Below, in pieces: positions 23,652 through 30,057 of a stretch of DNA of 64,000 nucleotides (the first letter of the stretch is position 1; every line of letters starts with the position of its first letter). Origin of the DNA: Actinophytocola sp963729115 (lineage in GTDB: Bacteria > Actinomycetota > Actinomycetes > Mycobacteriales > Pseudonocardiaceae); contig CAVSMR010000017.1 in the NCBI GenBank assembly GCA_963729115.1, forward strand, positions 132,835-196,834, written 5' to 3'. The notes beneath the pieces were generated by a model. That model ran no database searches and had not been told where the DNA came from. It saw nothing but the letters and a program-made list of their open reading frames with translations. The position numbers were made by a program, and so were the translations under genes.

Positions 23652-24148
23652 TAGCTCAGCACCACGAACACCACCACGCCGACGGCCAGTACGCCGATGA
23701 ACAGCCAGACCATCCGGAGATCGGCAGCCCGGCCCCAGAGCGCGGCGGGTCCGCCCTTGCGCCCCTTCCCGCCTCTCGAGCGGCCGCTCCTCGACCGGCC
23801 GCTCGACCGCGCCGCCGGGCCGGGTGTGCGCCGCCGGTTCGTCCTCGGCGTGGCGCTTGCGGGCCTGGCCCGCTTCGGCGGGGCAGCGGTGCGCCGGCGC
23901 CCCGCCCGCCGGATGATCGCCACCGCGCGTTCGAGGTCGGCGCGGGCGATGGGTCCGGCGGGGTGGGCCACCGCGTTGCGGATGTCGCGGACGTGCTCGA
24001 TGTCGCGCACCGCCACGCCGAAGTGCTCGGCGAGCCGGCGGTTGTGCCGCGGCCCGTCCGGCACGGCTCGCGACATGCGCTCCCAGCCGGCCAGGATCCG
24101 GATGCCCAGCTCCGCGTCGGACGCCGTGCCGGCGCGTGGTTTCGACAC
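23648..24148 (-). CDS. Membrane-anchored protein with HEPN-like RNxxxH motif
   Basis: A 166-aa protein. Residues 1-75 are helical and include RNAVAH at 57-62, matching the RNxxxH motif that defines HEPN nuclease domains, within the VRDIRNAVAHP context seen in DUF4145/HEPN-type proteins. Residues about 76-142 are an Arg/Lys/Ser-rich disordered linker. Residues 145-165 are one membrane helix at the very C-terminus (MVWLFIGVLAVGVVVFVVL). This would be a tail-anchored protein with the HEPN-like part in the cytosol. It is the last gene of the WXG-type operon, 10 bases after its neighbour. Enzymatic activity is not demonstrated. Confidence 0.6.
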   Translation of the reverse strand: MSKPRAGTASDAELGIRILAGWERMSRAVPDGPRHNRRLAEHFGVAVRDIEHVRDIRNAVAHPAGPIARADLERAVAIIRRAGRRRTAAPPKRARPASATPRTNRRRTPGPAARSSGRSRSGRSRGGKGRKGGPAALWGRAADLRMVWLFIGVLAVGVVVFVVLSY

Positions 24149-24158
24149 GGGGGCGAGA

Positions 24159-24749
24159 CTAGCGCCCGGTCGTCACGCGCATGCGTGGATCGTTCGCCGC
24201 CACCTCGAAGTCCACTGAGGACACCAGCTGGCCCAGCACCCCGGCGAGCTCGAGCCAGCCCCGGCCGGTCGTGGAGTGCAGCGTGAACACGGCCATCCGC
24301 TTGCCCGCCGGGTCGATCACCACGGCCTGCAGCTGGCAGCCCGCCGACGGGCCGCCCGGCACCGGGCCCTCCACGAGGATCCGCTCCGCGATGACCACCG
24401 GGTAGCCGCGCTCCGTGCGGGACTCGGTGACCTCGCGGATGTCGGGGCCGGCGCCGGACAGGTAGTGCCGCAGCTCGGCGGCCGCGTCCGGGCCGAGCGG
24501 CACGTCCGCCGTCACGACCATGCCGACCAGGATCGCCGGGTCGGCGCTCGCGTGTGTCACCACGCCGACCAGGCCCGCACCGTTCGCGTGCGCCAGCTCG
24601 GCGGCGTCCCGCGCGGCCAGGGCGACCCCCGGGTCGTGCTCGGCTTCCCGGCCGCGTACCTGGAGGATCGCGTCGGTCAGCGCACGTTCGGTCGCCTCGA
24701 CCGACTGCACGGACACCGGCGTGACCCCCTGGATCGCGGCAAGCTTCAC
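24159..24749 (-). CDS. Conserved hypothetical protein of the secretion-substrate operon
   Basis: A 196-aa alpha/beta protein without signal peptide or membrane helix. It begins MKLAAIQGVTPVSVQSVEATERAL and has a central ESRTERGYPVVIAERILVEGPVPGG strand pair and VIDPAGKRMAVFTLHS. I do not recognise a named family. Its start overlaps the stop of the WXG-like coiled-coil gene by 4 bases, so the two are co-translated. By position it may be a chaperone or accessory of the secreted partners, like EspG-type proteins, but sequence alone does not show this. Confidence 0.75.
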   Translation of the reverse strand: MKLAAIQGVTPVSVQSVEATERALTDAILQVRGREAEHDPGVALAARDAAELAHANGAGLVGVVTHASADPAILVGMVVTADVPLGPDAAAELRHYLSGAGPDIREVTESRTERGYPVVIAERILVEGPVPGGPSAGCQLQAVVIDPAGKRMAVFTLHSTTGRGWLELAGVLGQLVSSVDFEVAANDPRMRVTTGR

Positions 24750-25543
24750 GAGTCCGCCCGCAACGGGGTCTCACCGAACACGATCAGCTCGCCCGAGGGT
24801 CTGAACCCGCCGGCGGACAGCGCGTCGGCGAGCGCCGCCGGCCCGCCACCCGACACTTCCTCGGGGGTGACGCCGACCGGGCGCAGCAGCGCGCCGAGCG
24901 CCGCCGTGGTCCGGGACGCCTGGCCGAGCACGCCCGCGAGCGCGCGGATGGCCGGCCGTTCGGCGGGCCGGGGTGCGGGGGCGGCGGAGCCGGCCGCGGC
25001 GAGCTCGTCGGCGACCTCGTCGGCCGCGCGCCGGTGCTCGCGCTCCAGCGCCCGGGCCTCGTCGAGCACCTCGGTCAGCCGCGCCTCGAGGTCCGCGACG
25101 CGGTTGGTGGCGCCGGACAGCTCGATGCTCGCGCCGGCCGCCACGCTCGGGGTCGACGCGAGGTCGAGCGCGTTCTGCTTGTCCGCCAGGACATCCCGCG
25201 CGTCGGCGAGCTGGCGGCGCAGCAGCACGGCGGTCGCGTCCAGTTCCTCGGTGCGCCGCTGGTTCTCCGTGAGGGTGCGGGCCCACCGCTCCAGCACGGC
25301 GACCGCGTCGCGCAGCCGCCGCTGGGTGGCGTCGAAGTCCGACGGGGTGGCCCGCAGCCGGTCGCGGAACGTCTCCGCGGCGGCGCCCTCCCAGCCGCCC
25401 GAGTGCCGCTCGGCGTCACGCAGGGCGGGCTCGACCGTGCCGAGTGCCGAGTCCGCGGAGCTCAGCTGGGCGATCGCCGCGTGCACGGCGTCCAGGCTGC
25501 CCGCGGTGGGGTCGAACTCCAGCCCGCGGTAGGTGCTCACCAA
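24746..25543 (-). CDS. WXG-like coiled-coil protein, probable type VII secretion substrate
   Basis: A 265-aa helical protein. SGGWEGAAAETFRDRL near 48-63 is a W-x-G helix turn as in WXG100-like N-terminal domains. A long Arg/Glu/Leu-rich coiled coil follows (about 75-185) and a Pro/Ala-rich break before the final 65 residues. There is no Sec signal. Such proteins are typical toxin-like or structural clients of type VII (ESX) systems. Its frame overlaps the small EspC-like gene upstream by 7 bases and DUF neighbour downstream by 4. No secretion ATPase lies in the window. Confidence 0.78.
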   Translation of the reverse strand: MVSTYRGLEFDPTAGSLDAVHAAIAQLSSADSALGTVEPALRDAERHSGGWEGAAAETFRDRLRATPSDFDATQRRLRDAVAVLERWARTLTENQRRTEELDATAVLLRRQLADARDVLADKQNALDLASTPSVAAGASIELSGATNRVADLEARLTEVLDEARALEREHRRAADEVADELAAAGSAAPAPRPAERPAIRALAGVLGQASRTTAALGALLRPVGVTPEEVSGGGPAALADALSAGGFRPSGELIVFGETPLRADS

Positions 25544-25833
25544 CGGTCACCTCCCGCTCGGCGCAGGGACTCGGCGGCATCGTCGTCGACGGACGCGTAG
25601 CCGCCGCGGATGGACTCGACCAGGGCCGCGTCGTCCTTGACCGCGGCCAGCACCGCGGTGAGCTCCGCGCGCGTGTCGGCGATCAGGGTGCCCGCGACCG
25701 CGTCGAGCCGCCCGGGGCCCAGCCCCGAGCAGCCCTCCAGCCGCCCGGCGGCGGTCTCGACGGACTCCGCGGCCGAGCCCAGCACGTTCGCGGTGACCCC
25801 GATGGCGGCCAGATCGGCCTCGAACCCGGACAA
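25537..25833 (-). CDS. EspC/DUF2580-like small helical protein
   Basis: A 98-aa acidic helical protein (MSGFEADLAAIGVTANVLGSAAESVETAAGRLEG) with the size and hairpin-like two-helix pattern of ESX-secreted EspC/WXG100-related proteins. The exact W-x-G is absent, and the chain ends in a lone Trp. It probably pairs with the following 265-aa protein, whose start it overlaps. Family assignment is tentative and rests on size, helicity and neighbours. Confidence 0.75.
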   Translation of the reverse strand: MSGFEADLAAIGVTANVLGSAAESVETAAGRLEGCSGLGPGRLDAVAGTLIADTRAELTAVLAAVKDDAALVESIRGGYASVDDDAAESLRRAGGDRW

Positions 25834-25854
25834 CGGCCGCCTCCTCGCTTCGAG

Positions 25855-27117
25855 TTACGCGCCGAACACCGGAGGATAGGCGGGCGGGAGGTCGTCGAAC
25901 AGGTCCAGGCCCTCGTCGTACTTGTTGGTGTGCTCGCCGTCCTCTTCGCCGTTGGCGCCGTGGCCCATCGGCATGCCACCGAAGCCACCCGCGCCACCGC
26001 GCGTGCCACCGGGGCCGCCGAGCACGCCACCACCCGGGCCACCGGCCACACCACCGGGCCCGCGGCCGGCTAGCCCACCCGCGCCCATCTCGGCCGCCGC
26101 GCCGGCGGCACCACCCGCGGCACCGGCGCCGCCGGGGAAGCCCGCGCCGAAGCCGGACCCGTTGCGGAAGGAGTCCGCGCCGCCGTTCAGGCTGCCGGGA
26201 CCGCCGCCGAAGCCGGTCGGCCCGCCGGGGCCGTTGCCGAAGCCACCCGGGCCGTTCGAGCCGAACGACGGGTCGACGAAGCCCGCGGGCGTGGTCGAGC
26301 CGTTGCCGCTCGGCGAGGAGCCCACGCCGGTGCCTGGCCCTGCGAAGCCGGGGCCGGCCGCGCCACCGCCGCCCGCGCCACCACCCGCGCCGCCGGAGGT
26401 GTCCGTCGGCGTGAACGGCGGCTGGTCCTTCGTGGTCGGCCCGGCATCGGTGAACTGCGGCATCTCGTCGTGCACGTTCCTGCTGTGCGACTCGTACTCC
26501 TCCATCACGGCCACGGCCTCGGCCTTGCGGGCGTGCGCCTGCTGCTGGCTGACCATGCCGTCGGAGGTGAGCTGCTTGAGGAAGACCGCGTCGGCCGGGC
26601 CGCCGGTCGTCATGACCGTGTAGCCGTCCCGGAAGCGCTGCTCGGCCGTGGTGAAGGCCGGGTCGGGCATGTGCCGCTGCGCGTGCGCGACGGCGTCGGT
26701 GTAGTCGGACATGTTGGCCGCGACCTTGCCGGCCGTGTGGCTCGCCTCGCCCGCCCACTGCATGAGCCGGGTGGTGGAGGCGCCCGCGTTCACCGCCGCC
26801 TGGCCCTGCCAGCCGGTCATGACCTGCTCCATGACCTTCTGGACCTGCGTCGTCGTCTTCTCGATGTTGCCCGACAGGTCCTTCCAGGCCTCGGCGCGCT
26901 CGTACATCTGGCGCGGTTCGGCCTTCATGATCATGTTGTAGAGCTCGTAGTGCTGGTAGGCGTTCCAGTTCGCCTTGCCGAACTGGCCCGGCCGCCGGTT
27001 GCGCCGCTTCTGCTCGCGGTGCTTGGCCATCGTGACCCGCTGGTCATGGCTCAGCTTGTGCTTCTCACCCCAGGTCTTGTTGAGGCGGTCGCGGTTGTAG
27101 TCGTCCGGCACGTTCAT
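25855..27117 (-). CDS. PPE/WXG-like protein with long glycine-rich C-terminus
   Basis: A 420-aa protein. Residues 1-50 are very basic. Residues 55-240 are helical, with MTGWQGQAAVNAGASTTRLMQWAGEASH near 100-127 giving the W-x-G-type helix turn. From about 245 to 395 the chain is Gly/Ala/Pro-rich and low complexity (GGAGGGAGG, GPGGFGNGPGG), then an acidic end DEGLDLFDDLPPAYPPVFG. This build recalls PPE-type or ESX-associated surface proteins of Pseudonocardiaceae. The gene is coupled by a one-base overlap to the upstream 155-aa partner. Confidence 0.82.
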   Translation of the reverse strand: MNVPDDYNRDRLNKTWGEKHKLSHDQRVTMAKHREQKRRNRRPGQFGKANWNAYQHYELYNMIMKAEPRQMYERAEAWKDLSGNIEKTTTQVQKVMEQVMTGWQGQAAVNAGASTTRLMQWAGEASHTAGKVAANMSDYTDAVAHAQRHMPDPAFTTAEQRFRDGYTVMTTGGPADAVFLKQLTSDGMVSQQQAHARKAEAVAVMEEYESHSRNVHDEMPQFTDAGPTTKDQPPFTPTDTSGGAGGGAGGGGAAGPGFAGPGTGVGSSPSGNGSTTPAGFVDPSFGSNGPGGFGNGPGGPTGFGGGPGSLNGGADSFRNGSGFGAGFPGGAGAAGGAAGAAAEMGAGGLAGRGPGGVAGGPGGGVLGGPGGTRGGAGGFGGMPMGHGANGEEDGEHTNKYDEGLDLFDDLPPAYPPVFGA

Positions 27118-27584
27118 CAGACGGCTCCCTCGCCGTTCGTGACCTGGTTGAAGCGGGAGACCGCGTCCCCGTCGACCCCGCGGTAGGTGCCCAGCGTGTT
27201 GGCGATGGCGGCGCGGACCGCGTCGATCTCCTCGATGTACTGCGCCAGCGTGCCCTGGACGCCTTCCTCGATGTCCGCGCGCTGCATGAACGCCTTGCGC
27301 ATCGCGCCGGTGACCGGGCTCGAGCCGTCCTCCAGCGGGCCGGTCAGCTCCACGGCCTTGGCCTGGTGCCCGGCGAGCTCGTCACGCAGCGACATCAACT
27401 GACCGTCGAGGACCGTGAGCTGGTCGAAGTCGGCCGAGATGCCGTCCATGTTCAGGCCGGCCGCCCCGTGTGACTGGGCCTGCCCAGCATGGATGTCGGG
27501 CCCTGGCTTGTGATGCCGGCCCTGCTTGTGCTCCGCGGAGAGGTGCTTCGCCTCCGTGAAGTTGTCCACCCGTTCGCGCCCCAT
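27117..27584 (-). CDS. Helical partner protein opening the secretion-substrate operon
   Basis: A 155-aa protein with a basic, disordered first 45 residues followed by three predicted amphipathic helices (FDQLTVLDGQLMSLRDELAGHQAKAVEL, AMRKAFMQRADIEEGVQGTLAQYIEEIDAVRAAIANTLGTY). It resembles PE/WXG-like partners that dimerise with a PPE-like protein, here the next gene. ATG 27584 has GGAGG upstream. First gene of a six-gene minus-strand operon ending at 23648. Confidence 0.78.
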   Translation of the reverse strand: MGRERVDNFTEAKHLSAEHKQGRHHKPGPDIHAGQAQSHGAAGLNMDGISADFDQLTVLDGQLMSLRDELAGHQAKAVELTGPLEDGSSPVTGAMRKAFMQRADIEEGVQGTLAQYIEEIDAVRAAIANTLGTYRGVDGDAVSRFNQVTNGEGAV

Positions 27585-27694
27585 GGGCCTAATCCTCCAC
27601 CCCGGTTCCCAGCCTGTTGCGACCAGCCTGGCCATCCTGACGTGAGTGAGCCACCAAATCCAGCACGGTGTGCACAACTGGTCACAAGCGTGAC

Positions 27695-27865
27695 TCAGTT
27701 GAACAAGCGCGCCGGCACCAGTAGCTGGGCAAGCTCGTCGGCCAGTGCGGACGAGCGTTCCAGCGCAGGTGTAACGACGTCCAGCACCGAAGGGATGCTT
27801 TCTTCGCCGGTCCGCTCCGGCCGCTCCTGTTCGATGGCGCACCTCCTCGGTCCGTTCCATTGCAT
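27695..27865 (-). CDS. Small acidic-amphipathic protein, possible non-canonical ATC start
   Basis: A 56-codon frame ending in ERTGEESIPSVLDVVTPAL then ERSSALADELAQLLVPARLFN, with clean codon bias and an amphipathic helix. Its best ribosome-binding site, GAGGAGG, lies 6 bases before ATC at 27835-27833, not before the ATG at 27865. Translation may therefore start at ATC (46 aa), at the ATG, or the frame may be chance. It lies 110 bases upstream of the secretion-substrate operon on the same strand. Confidence 0.45.
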   Translation of the reverse strand: MQWNGPRRCAIEQERPERTGEESIPSVLDVVTPALERSSALADELAQLLVPARLFN

Positions 27866-27958
27866 CCCCGCGGGCGCGCGGCGCCCCAGGACGGTTGCTC
27901 AGCGGGGCATGCCGACGACTCAGCCGGGCAACATCGGGGCCGAACTACGCTGGTCGGC

Positions 27959-28540
27959 GTGAGTCGCATTCCCCCGCGCTGGCCACCGGTCGATGTCGAG
28001 ATCCCGGACCGGCACCCGGACGCGCCCGCGCCGGGCAGCAAGCTCGGCCCGCACTACGCGTACTGCTTCGGCTGCGGCGACGAGGTCGAGCACGGCCTGC
28101 ACCTGCAGACCGAGGCGGGCGAGGACCGGACGATCCTCGCCCAGTTCACCGTCACCGAGGCCCACCAGGGCGCGCCCGGCCTGGCCCACGGCGGCCTGCT
28201 GGCCTGCGCGTTCGACGAGGCGCTGGGGTCGACGGTCGGTCAGCTGCTGCGCCGCCCGGCGGTCACCGGCAAGCTCGAGACCGACTTCCTCCGGCCGGTC
28301 CCGGTCGGCTCGACCCTGTTCATCGTCGGCCGGCTCGACGGGCTCGCCGGGCGCAAGGTGTACGCGAGCGCCGAGGGCCGGCTGAACGCACCGGACGGAC
28401 CGGTCGCGCTGCGGGCCCGGGCGCTGTTCGTGACGGTCGAGTTCAGCCATTTCATGGAGCACGGGCGCGCGGAGGACCTGCGCGCGGTCGCCGCCGATCC
28501 GGGCCTGCTGCGGGAACGCCGCTTCGACATCAATCCCTAG
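27959..28540 (+). CDS. PaaI-like hotdog-fold thioesterase
   Basis: A 193-aa hotdog-fold acyl-CoA thioesterase of the PaaI/THEM4 group. CFGCGDEVEHGLHL near 37-50 and APGLAHGGLLACAFDEALGS near 70-90 are typical; the helix carrying the catalytic Asp/Glu is the FDEALG segment. It would hydrolyse an acyl-CoA in the cytosol. GTG 27959 gives the MSRIPP start. The metallophosphoesterase gene begins 7 bases after its stop, so they may be co-transcribed. Confidence 0.87.
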   Translation: MSRIPPRWPPVDVEIPDRHPDAPAPGSKLGPHYAYCFGCGDEVEHGLHLQTEAGEDRTILAQFTVTEAHQGAPGLAHGGLLACAFDEALGSTVGQLLRRPAVTGKLETDFLRPVPVGSTLFIVGRLDGLAGRKVYASAEGRLNAPDGPVALRARALFVTVEFSHFMEHGRAEDLRAVAADPGLLRERRFDINP

Positions 28541-28547
28541 GAGCGGC

Positions 28548-29732
28548 ATGTTCGGCGTGATCCTCGGCGTGCTGTTCGCGCTGATGCACTGGTACCTGTG
28601 GAAGCGGCTGGTCAAGGACACCACGCGGCCGGGCCGCACGCGCCGCGTGGCGACGGTCGTGACCGTGCTGCTGGCGCTGCTCGTGTTCGCGACGCTCACG
28701 CTGGGCCGCGAGGTCGACCCGGACCTCGGGCAGTGGTTCGCCTGGCCCGGGTACGTGTGGTTCGCGCTGCTGTTCTACCTGTTCCTGATCATGCTGCTGC
28801 TGGAGCTGCCGCGGCTGGCGCTGCGCGGCTGGGTGCGCCGCCGCCCGCTGGAGGCCACCGCGGCGACGGCCACGGAGCCATCGCCGCCCGCCCCGGTCGC
28901 GGATCCGAGCCGGCGGCTGTTCCTCGCGCGCGGGGCCGGGCTGGTGGCCGGGGTCGCGTCGGCGTCGCTGGTCGGCAGTGGCCTGGTGAGCGCGCTGGGC
29001 ACGCCGGACCTGTTGCGGGTCAGGGTGCCGCTGCGCCGGCTGGACCCGTCGCTCGCGGGTTTCCGGATCGCGGTGGTCAGCGACATCCACCTCAGCGCGC
29101 TGCTGCGCCGTTCGCACACCGAGCGGATCGTCCGGATGATCAACGAGTCGTCGCCGGACCTGGTGGCGATCGTGGGCGACCTCGCCGACGGCACCGTCGC
29201 CGACCTCGGGGACGCGGCCGCCCCGCTGGCCGACCTGGCGCCGCGCGAGGGCAGCTTCTTCGTGACCGGCAACCACGAGTACTTCGTCGACCCGGACGGC
29301 TGGGTGCGCGAGCTGGAGCGGCTGGGCGTGCACACCCTGCGCAACGAGCGCACGACGATCACCCGTGGCGCGGCGTCGTTCGACCTGGCCGGCGTGACCG
29401 ACGTGAGCGGCCGCGCCCGGGACGACGGCCCGGACTTCGACCGCGCGCTGGCCGGCCGGTCCGCGAACGGCCCGGTCGTGCTGATGGCCCACCAGCCGGT
29501 GCAGGTAGCGGAAGCCGCGAGGCGCGACGTCGACCTGCAGCTGTCCGGCCACACCCACGGCGGCCAGCTCTACCCGTTCCACCACGTCGTCGCGGCCGCG
29601 CAGCCGTCGCTGGCCGGCCTGACGAGGGTGGACGACACGTATCTCTACGTCACGCGGGGCGCGGGCTTCTGGGGCCCGCCGGTCCGCGTGGGCGCACCCC
29701 CGGACATCACGCTGATCGAGCTGCAGGCGTAA
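28548..29732 (+). CDS. Membrane-bound calcineurin-like metallophosphoesterase
   Basis: A 394-aa protein with three N-terminal membrane helices (about 1-17, 34-53, 66-88), then a twin-arginine-like hydrophobic segment SRRLFLARGAGLVAG near 124-145, then a metallophosphoesterase domain. Metal motifs are SDIHL (D-x-H), GDLADG, GNHEYF, AHQP and GHTHGGQ. This is the YkuE-like arrangement. The catalytic domain is most likely outside the membrane. The substrate may be a lipid head group or nucleotide, not determinable here. Confidence 0.9.
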   Translation: MFGVILGVLFALMHWYLWKRLVKDTTRPGRTRRVATVVTVLLALLVFATLTLGREVDPDLGQWFAWPGYVWFALLFYLFLIMLLLELPRLALRGWVRRRPLEATAATATEPSPPAPVADPSRRLFLARGAGLVAGVASASLVGSGLVSALGTPDLLRVRVPLRRLDPSLAGFRIAVVSDIHLSALLRRSHTERIVRMINESSPDLVAIVGDLADGTVADLGDAAAPLADLAPREGSFFVTGNHEYFVDPDGWVRELERLGVHTLRNERTTITRGAASFDLAGVTDVSGRARDDGPDFDRALAGRSANGPVVLMAHQPVQVAEAARRDVDLQLSGHTHGGQLYPFHHVVAAAQPSLAGLTRVDDTYLYVTRGAGFWGPPVRVGAPPDITLIELQA

Positions 29733-30057
29733 CCAGGCGCCGGCCACTCGGCGTGGTCGTGGCCGGCGCGGTCTTGGCGCAGTTCGGGCCAGCTCGCCGA
29801 CGATGTCGAAGCTGACCGGTCGCGCTGACGTCGCTCCAGGCCATCGGCGACCAGCCCGTGGCGCCGCCGAACCAGGACGTGGACCACGCGAACAAGCCCA
29901 TCCGCAGCGTGGCTGGCGCTGACCGAGCGCCTGCGCGACCTGCTGCGCGCACGCCCGGACGCGCAGCGGCCGCCGGGCGACCCGCCGGTCCCGCACGGCG
30001 TGGTCCTGCGGCTCGGGCTCGGCCTGGTCGGCGCCGGCCTCGTCGAGGGGTTCGCCG
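29733..30057. other. Apparently decayed sequence between two convergent genes
   Basis: This 325-base gap lies between the phosphoesterase stop and the pknG stop. I find no intact gene. A plus-strand frame ending at a TGA at 30063-30065 reads LTERLRDLLRARPDAQ then VLRLGLGLVGAGLVEGF and has gene-like codon use from about 29910, but no start and no match I recognise; the upstream part is in other frames. It looks like the tail of a lost gene. Confidence 0.35.
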
